Assembly (NCBI GenBank): GCA_018266775.1
Contig: JAFDZS010000010.1
Span: forward strand, 183,983 to 247,982
Direction: 5' to 3'
DNA from: Bacteroidota bacterium
GTDB lineage: Bacteria; Bacteroidota; Bacteroidia; Chitinophagales; Chitinophagaceae
Length of the DNA: 64,000 bases
Below are positions 8,838 through 18,159 of this stretch, piece by piece. Numbering within the stretch: the stretch's first letter is position 1; each line of letters opens with the position of its first letter. The notes beneath the pieces are model-generated. The model was not told the DNA's origin. It saw only the letters and a program-made list of their open reading frames with translations, and did not search any database. The position numbers and the translations under genes are program-made.

Positions 8838-10625
8838 ATGAAAATGACTGTAAAGAATACGATTGCCGCCGCAATAATGGGAACAGGGTTGATGCTGGCC
8901 GCAACCTCGTGCAAAAAACTGGTGGATGTGGAGCCTAAAACAACAGTGGGTATTGCCAATATGTACCGGAATGTATTTGATGCTGATGCTGCAGTAATAG
9001 GTGTATACGGCAAAGTAATGAAACTGGCCAAACCTTATGTATTGCTGAATGAACTGCGTGGCGACCTGATGGATATTACCAATAATGCAGACGCCAATTT
9101 ACGGCAGCTGAGTGAACAAACCGCTACAGTAAATAATCCATATATCGATCCGCAGCCTTTTTACGAAGTAATCGTGAACTGTAATGACGTGTTGTATAAC
9201 TTTCAAAAAATGGTGAGTGCCAGCAAACTCAAACAGGATGAATTTAACCAGCGGTATTCAGATATTGCTTCCATCAGAAGCTGGGTGTATTTACAACTGG
9301 GTATTCATTATGGCAGAATTCCTTATGTAACCAAACCTATTGCACAGGTGTCTGAATTAAAAGATACCAGCAATTTCCCGATGCTGAGCCTGCCTGTATT
9401 GATCGATTCGCTGGTGGCCTTTACCGAACAATTACCTTTTACTGACGACTATCCTTCAGGAACTACTTTGCAAACCACCGTGGATGGGTATACCACCAAC
9501 AAATTCTTCATTAACAAAAATGTATTGATGGGCGATTTGTATTTGTGGCAGGGCCAATACGATAAAGCAGCAGACCGTTATAAAAGGGTGATGGAGATCA
9601 ATGGCCCCGTGGGAAACTCTGAATTATGGTATAACCAGTACCGCATTTCCAGTTTTGGTAATGCCGGCATCACTTACTCCCGTACACTCGATTTCAATTC
9701 GCTGGTGTACACCAACGGATGGCGGTATTTATTTGAACGCCCTGTTACGGATAATGAATTTAACTGGGAGATGATCTGGAATCTGCCGTTCGATAAAAAC
9801 TTTGCACCTGAAAATCCTTTCATCGATCTGTTTTCTCCCAATGGTGGCAGCTATCTCGTAAAGCCATCCCAACAGGCAATGGATTACTGGAACGCACAAA
9901 CGCAGGTATATACTTATACTGCAGCAACCCCAACAGCGGGAGAAGTGCTGCGGGATAATTTTCCTTTCGATTCCCGTGCCAACTTTACTTACCGTATGAT
10001 CAACGGCCAGCCCGTGATCATGAAATATCTTTATAATTACCTGGGTACAGATAATCAACCCATCAGCTTACTCAATAAAACAGGCAAGTGGTTCCTGCTG
10101 CGTGCAGCCAACCTGCACCTGCATTATTCAGAAGCGGCTAACCGTGCCGGTAAGTATAAAGTGGCTTATGCGCTGGTGAATAAGGGCATTGGATATACGT
10201 ACGACCCTTACCCCGGCAACTCCGTATCTGCCAACAGGGATGTTACCAATTACCAGCAAACTTTCCTGCCCTGGCCTTATGATTTTGATGCCCGGGGTGG
10301 TCAGGCGCCTGCTTACCGTAATACATGGTACAGGAATATGGGCATCAGGGGCAGGGCAAACCTGAAACCCGTAACATTACCTGCAACAGACAGTGTAACC
10401 AATGTGGAAAATATGATCATTACTGAAGATGCACTGGAGCTGGCTTATGAAGGAGAGCGCTGGCCCGACCTGCTGCGGGTAGCCATGCGCAGGAACGATC
10501 CTTCATTCATTGCAGATAAAGTATACGACAAGCTGCGCAAGTCAGGATTGTCTGCTGGTGCGGCTTCAGCGGCAAGAACCAAACTGATGAACAGGGACTG
10601 GTTTCTTCCTTTTAAACTTAACTAA
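8838..10625 (+). CDS. RagB/SusD-family nutrient-uptake lipoprotein
   Basis: 595 aa from ATG 8838. The open frame reaches back to 8718, inside the SusC gene, but that extension has no signal peptide. From 8838 there is a proper lipoprotein signal with ATSC and lipidated Cys25, then Lys-Lys. SusD hallmarks include the DADAAVIGVYGKVM start helix, IASIRSWVYLQLGIHYGRIPYV and the C-terminal YEGERWPDLLRVAMRR. It lies 28 nt after its SusC partner. It is the last gene before a strong terminator, so genes from before base 1 to here look like one operon with the two FAS1 lipoproteins. Confidence 0.94.
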   Translation: MKMTVKNTIAAAIMGTGLMLAATSCKKLVDVEPKTTVGIANMYRNVFDADAAVIGVYGKVMKLAKPYVLLNELRGDLMDITNNADANLRQLSEQTATVNNPYIDPQPFYEVIVNCNDVLYNFQKMVSASKLKQDEFNQRYSDIASIRSWVYLQLGIHYGRIPYVTKPIAQVSELKDTSNFPMLSLPVLIDSLVAFTEQLPFTDDYPSGTTLQTTVDGYTTNKFFINKNVLMGDLYLWQGQYDKAADRYKRVMEINGPVGNSELWYNQYRISSFGNAGITYSRTLDFNSLVYTNGWRYLFERPVTDNEFNWEMIWNLPFDKNFAPENPFIDLFSPNGGSYLVKPSQQAMDYWNAQTQVYTYTAATPTAGEVLRDNFPFDSRANFTYRMINGQPVIMKYLYNYLGTDNQPISLLNKTGKWFLLRAANLHLHYSEAANRAGKYKVAYALVNKGIGYTYDPYPGNSVSANRDVTNYQQTFLPWPYDFDARGGQAPAYRNTWYRNMGIRGRANLKPVTLPATDSVTNVENMIITEDALELAYEGERWPDLLRVAMRRNDPSFIADKVYDKLRKSGLSAGAASAARTKLMNRDWFLPFKLN

Positions 10626-10647
10626 CTACGCCCGCTTCATACGTAGC

Positions 10648-10676
10648 AGTGCAGGCAATTGCCTGCACTTTTTTTA
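10648..10676 (+). terminator. Rho-independent terminator after the second SusC/SusD pair
   Basis: Bases 10648-10669 are a perfect 22-bp palindrome (arm AGTGCAGGCAA), followed by a run of T residues at 10669-10675. The stem is GC-rich and starts 23 nt after the SusD stop codon, so this ends the FAS1/SusCD transcription unit. Confidence 0.88.
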
Positions 10677-10700
10677 TGCAACATAAAATTTGTTGCATAA
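10674..10700. repeat. Second hairpin just after the terminator
   Basis: A 10-bp perfect inverted repeat (TTATGCAACA ... TGTTGCATAA, 7-nt loop) starts inside the T-run of the terminator. No T-run follows on the + strand. It could reinforce termination or protect the transcript 3' end. Confidence 0.5.
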
Positions 10701-10759
10701 AAAATTGGTGTCTGAATGACACACAGGATGGCACAGGATGATAACCCGGCAGGCTTTTT

Positions 10760-10767
10760 TACATTTG
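10760..10767 (+). promoter_or_regulatory. Possible -7 promoter element (TACATTTG) for the third SusC operon
   Basis: TACATTTG matches the Bacteroidota -7 consensus TAnnTTTG exactly. I see no convincing -33 TTG at the usual distance, and the site would give a leader of roughly 165 nt before ATG 10942, so this is only a candidate. Confidence 0.25.
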
Positions 10768-10820
10768 GTTATTGCTATTCGGGTTTGCTTGCTGAAACGA
10801 TTTACCAAACTAAGATTAAC

Positions 10821-10832
10821 GCAAACGATTGC
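10821..10832. promoter_or_regulatory. LacI-type operator candidate upstream of the third SusC gene
   Basis: GCAAACGATTGC is an inverted repeat around a central CG with one mismatch pair (GCAAAC against GATTGC), the usual shape of LacI/GalR-family operators. It lies 110 nt before the SusC start. A similar AAACGTTT core lies upstream of the second GH51 gene (24383-24390). A LacI-family regulator is encoded at 53943, but it sits with trehalose genes, so a different regulator may act here. Confidence 0.4.
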
Positions 10833-10839
10833 ATAACTT

Positions 10840-10863
10840 TTTTTCATTTCATGAAATGAAAAA
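10840..10863. promoter_or_regulatory. 24-bp perfect palindrome upstream of the third SusC gene
   Basis: The 24 bases are an uninterrupted palindrome built on TTTTCATTTCA/TGAAATGAAAA, ending about 80 nt before ATG 10942. There is no T-run and no loop, so it reads as a binding site for a dimeric regulator rather than a terminator. The regulator is not identifiable. Confidence 0.45.
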
Positions 10864-10941
10864 TATATATTTATTGGACTTATTCATTTGCTATATGATA
10901 AGTACAACTGCTATTTTCTAACCTAAATTAACGATGCGATT

Positions 10942-13900
10942 ATGAAAAAAAACGCTCCCGGAAGGTATCTTGCTATCCTTATTTTCTTCCTGGTTTCTTC
11001 TTTTTCCATTCATGCTCAGAGTTTTTCAGTATCGGGTACCGTTGTGGACGATAACGGTAAACCGCTGGAAGGTGCTACTGTGCTGGAAAAAGGAACCAAG
11101 AACTCCGCTGTCACTACAGCAGGAGGTGCATTCCAGATCAAAGTACAATCTGGAAAATCTAAACTGTTGATCAGTTTTGTAGGCCACGACCCAGTGGAAA
11201 TTTCAGTGAACAACCAGGCCAGCTTAACAGTATCACTAAAATCAGTAAACGAAAATCTGACTGATGTAGTGGTGGTTGGTTATGCCACGGTAAAGAAAAA
11301 AGATGTAACCGGTGCGGTTGCAGGTATCAATCAAAAAGACATCCGCTCCAGGCCTGTTGATAATGCCATCCAGGCAATGCAGGGAAAAGTTGCCGGTGTT
11401 GATATTTCTTCCAATGAACGCCCCGGTACAGTACCTTCAATCAACATTCGTGGTGTGCGTTCTTTAACGGCATCCAATTCTCCATTATTTGTGGTGGATA
11501 ATATTCCTTTAATTACCGGGGGAATTGATAACCTCAATCCATCAGACATTGAATCCATCGATGTACTGAAAGATGCATCCGCAACCGCTATTTATGGTTC
11601 CCGTGGTGCCAACGGAGTTGTTATCATTACCACCAAGCATGGTAAATCCGGTAAGTCAACATTGAGTTTTGATAATTCTGTTACATTAGAAAACCTGGTG
11701 GATGACAGGACAATGTTCAACGCAAGTGATTATATCACCTTCAAACGCTGGGCTTACTATTATGCAGGTTTGAACCCGGTAACTGGTGTCAGTACCAACC
11801 CAAGGGGCGATCAGCCCAATATCAATACCGACAGAACGTTGTTTGCTGCCACTGCAGACCCTTATGCCTGGGCAAATATCAACCAGGGCTGGGCTTCAGG
11901 AACATGGGATGGTTCAAAAGTTCAAACAACAGACTGGAGAGGTAAAGTGACAGAACAATCAATCACAACCAACAATACCGTTAGTGTTAGCGGCGGTTCC
12001 GATAAAGTGAAGGCATATGGTTCTTTTGGCTATTTAAATAATGGTGGTGTTATAAAAGGCCAGTCCTTTTCAAGATATACGGCAAAAGCTAACGTAGATA
12101 TCACTGCCACCAACTGGCTGACTTTTGGAAACAGTATGACCGTTAGTTACGGAAAACAGCAATACGGTCAATCCAATGCCGGCGTTGCTACAATTGGTAA
12201 CCCCGCAGGTGGTTTATATGAATCTGCAAGGTCAATTTTCCCTTACGCGGTACCGTATGACTCTTCAGGAAAAAGGATACTGTTTCCCGGTGGTGACAAT
12301 GCCATCAAAAACATTATTGATGAGGACAAATATAATATTGATGAAAGGGTAACCTTCAGGGCATTTGGAAGTTTATATACCCAGATAAATTTTGGTGCTA
12401 TTGCTCCGGTGTTAAAAGGATTGAAATACAGGCTGAATTTTGGGCCGGACTATTCTTCTTACCGTGATGGTGTTTATATTGATGCCAACTCAGTAGCAAA
12501 TGGTGGCAGCACCAGCTATGCTTCGGTTACCAATAACAGTACCTTCTCGTACACATTAGATAACCTGCTGTATTACGATAAAACAATCCGCGACCATACC
12601 TTTGGCGTAACCATGCTGTACAGCGCTACCGCTTACAAGCAGGAAACATATTTTGTATCCGGTAATGGTGTTCCGCAGTCTTCCCAGTTATGGAATGCAT
12701 TATCTACCGGTACCGTTACAGGTGCAATCAGCACCAAGGGTGGCCTTACTGAACAACAGCTGTTGTCTTACATGGCCAGGTTGAACTATGGTTACAAAGA
12801 CAAATACCTGTTAACAGTTTCTGCCCGCCGGGATGGTTCATCCGTTTTGGCAGCCGGCCATAAATACGAATGGTTCCCGTCAGCAGCGCTGGCATGGAGG
12901 ATCAATAAGGAAAATTTCATGAATGTAAGTTGGGTGAATGATTTAAAGTTAAGAATTGGTGCAGGTGTAACCGGTAACTCAGCAGTGGATCCATATAAAA
13001 CACAAGGTGCTGTTACCTCCCTGTTTTATCCATTCTATACCACCAGTACAGCCGGTGCAATACCCAGTCTTGAAATGGCCAATCTGAATTTGGGATGGGA
13101 GAAAACCACCCAGTTTAATGTGGGTGTTGATTTCGGCCTTTTAAAAAACAGGGTAATTGGAAGTATTGATGTATACAAATCAAAAACCACCGACCTGTTA
13201 TTGAAAAGAGCCATCCCATCTGTTACAGGTTATACATCAACGTATGATAATGTTGGTGCCACTGCAAATAATGGTATCGATATTACTGTTACCACAGTTA
13301 ATGTGAGACAAAAAGACCTTACGTGGTCCACTACACTAAATGCCGCATGGCAAAAAGATCACATTGTAACATTGCCTAATGGTAATGACATTAATAATGG
13401 ATGGTTTTTAGACCAGCCTATTGGAGTGATCTATGGCTATAAAGCATTAGGACTCTGGCAGGCTGGCGATAAATCAGCTTATGACCTGTTTAATGCAAAC
13501 GGTCAGAAATTTTATCCTGGTAATGTAAGAGTGGCAGACCTTAATGGAGATAATAAAATAGATGCCAACAACGATCGCCAGATCATTGGATGGACAAGGC
13601 CGCGTTGGGTGCTGGGTATGACAAATACCGTGAGCTACAAAAACTTTGAACTGTCCTGTTTCTTATACGGACGTTTGAACTACATGTACGATTTTGGTGG
13701 TGAAGGTGAACCTGCACGTGGTGTGCAAAGGGCAATTAATTATTATACAGAAAATAATCCCAATGCAGAATTCCAGAAACCAATATTCAATGCAGGCGGT
13801 GCTCCGGGTGATCCCTACTACCAGGCTTTGGGATACAGGAAAGCCTCATTTATCAAGGTAAGAAACATCTCGCTGGGTTATAACTTCAGTCATAACCTGG

Positions 13901-14040
13901 TAGGTAAATCCAATCTGAGGGCTTACTTCCAGGTACAAAATCCCGGCATGTTGTATTCCAAGATTAAGTTTATTGATATGGACGTAGTAGGCCCAACCTG
14001 GAACAGGGGCTATACAATTGGTATTAATGCATCATTTTAA
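10942..14040 (+). CDS. SusC/RagA-family TonB-linked outer-membrane transporter
   Basis: A 1032-aa complete SusC. Signal peptide 1-25 (HA25-Q26), carboxypeptidase-regulatory-like domain about 27-100 (VSGTVVDDNGKPLEGATV), the family-typical DVVVVGYATVKKKDVTGAV segment, plug with INIRGVRSL and LFVVDNIPL, then VLKDASATAIYGSRGANGV, and a 22-strand barrel. It is the first gene after the terminator at 10648 and has its own regulatory region, so it heads a new unit with the SusD at 14056 and the glycoside hydrolases after it. This pair is the best candidate importer for the oligosaccharides those enzymes act on. Confidence 0.96.
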   Translation: MKKNAPGRYLAILIFFLVSSFSIHAQSFSVSGTVVDDNGKPLEGATVLEKGTKNSAVTTAGGAFQIKVQSGKSKLLISFVGHDPVEISVNNQASLTVSLKSVNENLTDVVVVGYATVKKKDVTGAVAGINQKDIRSRPVDNAIQAMQGKVAGVDISSNERPGTVPSINIRGVRSLTASNSPLFVVDNIPLITGGIDNLNPSDIESIDVLKDASATAIYGSRGANGVVIITTKHGKSGKSTLSFDNSVTLENLVDDRTMFNASDYITFKRWAYYYAGLNPVTGVSTNPRGDQPNINTDRTLFAATADPYAWANINQGWASGTWDGSKVQTTDWRGKVTEQSITTNNTVSVSGGSDKVKAYGSFGYLNNGGVIKGQSFSRYTAKANVDITATNWLTFGNSMTVSYGKQQYGQSNAGVATIGNPAGGLYESARSIFPYAVPYDSSGKRILFPGGDNAIKNIIDEDKYNIDERVTFRAFGSLYTQINFGAIAPVLKGLKYRLNFGPDYSSYRDGVYIDANSVANGGSTSYASVTNNSTFSYTLDNLLYYDKTIRDHTFGVTMLYSATAYKQETYFVSGNGVPQSSQLWNALSTGTVTGAISTKGGLTEQQLLSYMARLNYGYKDKYLLTVSARRDGSSVLAAGHKYEWFPSAALAWRINKENFMNVSWVNDLKLRIGAGVTGNSAVDPYKTQGAVTSLFYPFYTTSTAGAIPSLEMANLNLGWEKTTQFNVGVDFGLLKNRVIGSIDVYKSKTTDLLLKRAIPSVTGYTSTYDNVGATANNGIDITVTTVNVRQKDLTWSTTLNAAWQKDHIVTLPNGNDINNGWFLDQPIGVIYGYKALGLWQAGDKSAYDLFNANGQKFYPGNVRVADLNGDNKIDANNDRQIIGWTRPRWVLGMTNTVSYKNFELSCFLYGRLNYMYDFGGEGEPARGVQRAINYYTENNPNAEFQKPIFNAGGAPGDPYYQALGYRKASFIKVRNISLGYNFSHNLVGKSNLRAYFQVQNPGMLYSKIKFIDMDVVGPTWNRGYTIGINASF

Positions 14041-14055
14041 TAACAACTAATGTAA

Positions 14056-16068
14056 ATGATAATGAATAAGTATAAGAATCTTTCAAAAATATTAATAGCG
14101 GCGATGGCCATTTTTATTGCGCCTTCCTGCAAAAAAACTTTCCTGGATGAAACGTTGAAAACGTCACAGGGCAATGAGTTTTTTAAAACAGATGCTGGTA
14201 TTTTACAATTGGCAGCGGGTGGATATTACCAGTTATTTACAGGCCCCACCAATGGAGAGTGGTGGTATTGTCAAACACAATATGGCACAGACGAATTTAA
14301 AGTGGGCGGTGACCCATCCAATTCTCCCTGGAATAACTATGATGCCACATTGGCTCCAGGGTTAACTACTAACGGTAATCTGCAGGGCTCCAATGTTTAC
14401 TGGGATAATTTGTACATAGGCATCGGCGATGCGAATTTATTGATCCAGAATGCCACCGCAAGTACTTCAGCTTCTGCTGCTATTAAAAATACAGCATTAG
14501 GAGAAGGCTACTTCTTCCGTGCATACAATTATTTGAAACTGGTGCAGCAGTGGGGTGCGGTTCCCTTAAAAACATCTGTAAGCACTACGGTAGAGCTTGA
14601 ATTTACAAGAGCTGATCCTAAAGATGTTTATGCACAGATCATTGCCGATTTTACACAGGCGAAAAATTTATTGCCAACAACAGGCGGCCCTTCACACTTA
14701 ACAAAAGATGCAGCTTCGCATTTTTTAGCAAAAGCATATTTAGCAAGAGCCAGCGAAATCAATGATTCCTGGAACACTGCTACAAAAGCAGCCGATCTGG
14801 CTGCAGCAGTTACTTTGTGTGATGCAGTAATAGCCAACCATCCACTGGCTTCCAACTTTGCTGCTTTGTGGAATTTTACCGGAATTAATTCTGCCAATGA
14901 AACATTGCCGGAAGTTATCTTCTCCGCACAAATGACCAATGACGTAACCACTAATAACGCTGTGGGTAACACGCAGCACCTGTATTTTATTTCCAGATAT
15001 GATATACAGGACCAGCTGGCCCGTGATCTGGGTGGTGGCCGCCCTTTCAGCAGGATGGCAACCACTTATTACGACTACAGGATATTTGACCGTGTAAATG
15101 ATTCAAGGTTCTGGAAATCATTCAGAACAAAATGGACATTGAACGGCGCCTCTCCCGTTGCACCCAATGTAAAAGGTGATATGGGAATGATGTTTATCAT
15201 CAATCAACCCGGCGATCCGCGTAACTGGGCTAAATCAAAAATTTGTAAAGCCACAGTGGGTGCTGCTAACCTAATTATTGATCCGCTAACTTCGCATCCC
15301 ATTCCAACAGTTTATGTTGCCTATCCCAACGCAACAACAACAGACGGGGCGTTGAATACAGATTTGACAACAGTGTACCAGGCCTTCCCTCCGTTAAGTA
15401 AACATTTTGATGGTTCAAGAAATTCACTGAATGATGTAGTGGGCCACAGGGATTTTACTTTGGCACGCTCAGCAGAAACTTACCTGATTGCGGCAGAAGC
15501 AAAAATAAGGTTGGCTAAATTAGGAACCGGAGCGTATACAGATGCATTGCCTTATATCAATGCAGTACGCACAAGGGCGCAATATGCCAACGGCGAAAAC
15601 AGGGCTTCATATTATGATGGTGGTAATACGGTACAGTCTGCAACATTACAACCAGCAGGTGTTATCAATTCATTTTACCCGGCTAATTCATATTATGAAT
15701 CCAATAACATTCCTGTAACAACAGCGGCTTCGGCTTCATTAGCTATTGCGGGTATTGCTCCATTACCGGCAGAAGACGAATTTATCATCAGTTCTTTAGG
15801 TCTTACCAACACCTACGACAGGATGCTGTGCCTTGTCCTGGATGAACGTTCCCGCGAACTCTGCGGTGAATATCTTCGCTGGGAAGATTTGGCAAGAACA
15901 AAAACATTAGTGCCAAGGGCAAAAGCATTTAATGTTGACGCTGCACCTAACATTGCAGCCAAACATCTTTTGCGTCCGATACCTCAGCCATTCCTTGATG
16001 GCATTCAATCCGGCGGAAGGGTATTGACCGCAGCTGAAAAGCAGGCAATGCAGAATCCAGGCTACTAA
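14056..16068 (+). CDS. RagB/SusD-family nutrient-uptake lipoprotein
   Basis: 670 aa, large for SusD. Lipoprotein signal with APSC, Cys25, followed by Lys-Lys. ATG codons at 14056 and 14062 are both usable; the difference is two residues. SusD features: GYFFRAYNYLKLVQQWGAVPL, SAETYLIAAEAKIRLA and the C-terminal ERSRELCGEYLRWEDLARTK. It starts 15 nt after its SusC partner. A hairpin terminator follows, so the downstream hydrolases are probably expressed at a lower level by read-through or from their own promoter. Confidence 0.95.
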   Translation: MIMNKYKNLSKILIAAMAIFIAPSCKKTFLDETLKTSQGNEFFKTDAGILQLAAGGYYQLFTGPTNGEWWYCQTQYGTDEFKVGGDPSNSPWNNYDATLAPGLTTNGNLQGSNVYWDNLYIGIGDANLLIQNATASTSASAAIKNTALGEGYFFRAYNYLKLVQQWGAVPLKTSVSTTVELEFTRADPKDVYAQIIADFTQAKNLLPTTGGPSHLTKDAASHFLAKAYLARASEINDSWNTATKAADLAAAVTLCDAVIANHPLASNFAALWNFTGINSANETLPEVIFSAQMTNDVTTNNAVGNTQHLYFISRYDIQDQLARDLGGGRPFSRMATTYYDYRIFDRVNDSRFWKSFRTKWTLNGASPVAPNVKGDMGMMFIINQPGDPRNWAKSKICKATVGAANLIIDPLTSHPIPTVYVAYPNATTTDGALNTDLTTVYQAFPPLSKHFDGSRNSLNDVVGHRDFTLARSAETYLIAAEAKIRLAKLGTGAYTDALPYINAVRTRAQYANGENRASYYDGGNTVQSATLQPAGVINSFYPANSYYESNNIPVTTAASASLAIAGIAPLPAEDEFIISSLGLTNTYDRMLCLVLDERSRELCGEYLRWEDLARTKTLVPRAKAFNVDAAPNIAAKHLLRPIPQPFLDGIQSGGRVLTAAEKQAMQNPGY

Positions 16069-16093
16069 AATATTTTCTCTTTAGCAGTTGTAT

Positions 16094-16130
16094 AAGGGCG
16101 GTCAATGTATATTGTACCGTCCTTTTTTTT
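16094..16130 (+). terminator. Terminator or attenuator between SusC/SusD and the hydrolase genes
   Basis: A stem AAGGGCGGT pairs with ACCGTCCTT (one G-T pair) around an inner CAAT/ATTG stem, followed by eight T residues ending at 16130. It lies 25 nt after the SusD stop and 36 nt before the GH51 start, and so separates transporter from enzyme expression. Confidence 0.75.
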
Positions 16131-16165
16131 AAAGAAGTTGATACAGTATTTCAGTATATTTAAGA

Positions 16166-18145
16166 ATGATCAGTATTAAAAAAATAATCTCCTTATCCGC
16201 ACTGTTATTTTGTTGTATACAATTCAGTGCCGCACAACAACCACTGCAGTTACAGGTACAGCCTGGTAAACCCATTGCGCCTATTCAGCCCACCATGTGG
16301 GGCATTTTTTTTGAAGACATCAATTTTGCCGCAGATGGTGGCTTGTATGCAGAACTGGTGAAGAACCGTTCCTTCGAATTCCCGATGCCCATGATGGGTT
16401 GGGATGATGAAGAACAGAAAGGTGGCACATCCACCACACTCATCATCAACAATGCCAAAACGAATACCGGTAATCAACGGTATGCCAGTGTAAAAGTAAA
16501 TCCGCAATCCGGCGTGTATCAACTCATCAACGAAGGGTTCAGGGGCATGGGCTTCCAGGCCAATACCTCATATACATTTTCGATGTGGATGCAAAACACC
16601 ACGGGTGCGGCTGTGAAAATAACGGTACAGTTAGTGAATGCAACAGGCAAAGTTATTGGAGTAACGTCAGTGCCTGTACTAAAAGGCGCCTGGAAAAAAA
16701 TCAGCACGGTCATTAACACTACAGACAGTGCACAAAAAGGAAAACTAAAATTACTGTTCGAAGGCAACGGCACCATTGATATAGACATGGTATCGCTGTT
16801 TCCTTTTCATACATTCAAAGACCGGCCCAATGGGTTGCGTGCAGACCTGGCACAAAAACTGGCTGATCTAAAACCTGGCTTTGTACGTTTTCCCGGTGGT
16901 TGCATTGTGGAAGGCCGGGACCTCACCAACCGGTATCAATGGAAAGCAACAGTAGGAAATGTAGAAGACCGTAAGCTGATCATGAACCGCTGGAACGTGG
17001 AATTTAAAAACAAACTAACACCTGATTATTACCAGAGTTTTGGTTTGGGCTTTTACGAATATTTTCAACTGGCAGAAGATATTGGCGCTGCACCATTGCT
17101 GATATTAAATTGCGGTATGGCCTGCCAGTACAACAGCGGGGAAGTGGTGGCAATGGATGAACTGCAGCCTTACATACAGGATGCGCTGGATTTAATTGAA
17201 TTTGCCAACGGCGATAGCACAACAGTATGGGGTAAACTAAGAACTGATATGGGGCACCCGGCTCCATTCCATTTACAATTTATTGGCGTGGGTAATGAAC
17301 AATGGGAGGCACAATATTTTGAGCGCTATAAAGTATTTGAAAAAGCCATTCTTACAAAATATCCAGGTATTAAGATTGTATCCGGTGCCGGGCCATATTC
17401 CAGGGGCGATTATTTTGATATGGCCTGGAAAGAATTGAAACAACTGCATCCGGCATTGATAGATGAACATTATTATATGCCACCCAAATGGTTTTTAGAC
17501 AATGCGAACCGTTACGATAATTATGACCGCAATTCCATCAAAGTATTTGCAGGGGAATATGCCGCACATTCAAAAGATAATGCGGCACCTGAAGGAAGAA
17601 ACAATTGGGAAAGTGCATTGGCAGAAGCTGCTTTTATGACCGGGCTGGAAAGAAATGCAGCAGTAGTGCAGATGGCATCTTACGCACCATTGCTGGCGCA
17701 TGTGGAAGCCTGGCAATGGCGCCCCGACCTGATCTGGTTTGATAATACCCGGAGTGCAGCCACGCCAAATTACTACGTACAAAAATTATTCTCCAATAAT
17801 AAAGGAACAGATGTGGTACCCATATTGTACAACAATGCTCCGCTTATTGGAAAAGACAGTGTGTACGCCACTGCTGCAACAGACCAAAAAACAAATGAGC
17901 TCATCATTAAACTGGTCAATGTATCCAGTAAAGAAATTCCCGTGATGGTAAACTTAGATAAAACAAATTTACCCAAACAACAGGCTGCACTTTGGATACT
18001 GCAGGCCGATAAGTATGCATTCAATACACTGGATAAAGAAGTGGTGGCACCGCAGGCAAAAACACTGGACGTAAAAGGCAGTCGTATTGAAGTAACATTA
18101 GGCGCTGCATCCTTTACTGTCATCAGGGTATCAACAAAAAAATAA
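16166..18145 (+). CDS. Alpha-L-arabinofuranosidase, GH51 with internal carbohydrate-binding-like domain
   Basis: 659 aa with a signal peptide ending about SAAQ (residue 22-23), so exported. It releases terminal alpha-L-arabinofuranose from arabinan or arabinoxylan. GH51 landmarks: GIFFEDINFAADGGLYAEL (residues about 46-64), FVRFPGGCIVEG, acid/base Glu378 in GVGNEQW and the probable nucleophile Glu464 in FAGEYAAH. Between the first strand and the barrel core, about residues 85-215, there is a jelly-roll insert resembling CBM4/9-like domains. This is the longer eukaryote/Bacteroidota-type GH51, distinct from the shorter AbfA-type enzyme at 24438. It heads a tight hydrolase run; the GH105 gene starts 14 nt later. 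Confidence 0.93.
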   Translation: MISIKKIISLSALLFCCIQFSAAQQPLQLQVQPGKPIAPIQPTMWGIFFEDINFAADGGLYAELVKNRSFEFPMPMMGWDDEEQKGGTSTTLIINNAKTNTGNQRYASVKVNPQSGVYQLINEGFRGMGFQANTSYTFSMWMQNTTGAAVKITVQLVNATGKVIGVTSVPVLKGAWKKISTVINTTDSAQKGKLKLLFEGNGTIDIDMVSLFPFHTFKDRPNGLRADLAQKLADLKPGFVRFPGGCIVEGRDLTNRYQWKATVGNVEDRKLIMNRWNVEFKNKLTPDYYQSFGLGFYEYFQLAEDIGAAPLLILNCGMACQYNSGEVVAMDELQPYIQDALDLIEFANGDSTTVWGKLRTDMGHPAPFHLQFIGVGNEQWEAQYFERYKVFEKAILTKYPGIKIVSGAGPYSRGDYFDMAWKELKQLHPALIDEHYYMPPKWFLDNANRYDNYDRNSIKVFAGEYAAHSKDNAAPEGRNNWESALAEAAFMTGLERNAAVVQMASYAPLLAHVEAWQWRPDLIWFDNTRSAATPNYYVQKLFSNNKGTDVVPILYNNAPLIGKDSVYATAATDQKTNELIIKLVNVSSKEIPVMVNLDKTNLPKQQAALWILQADKYAFNTLDKEVVAPQAKTLDVKGSRIEVTLGAASFTVIRVSTKK

Positions 18146-18159
18146 ATCATCAGCAATAT

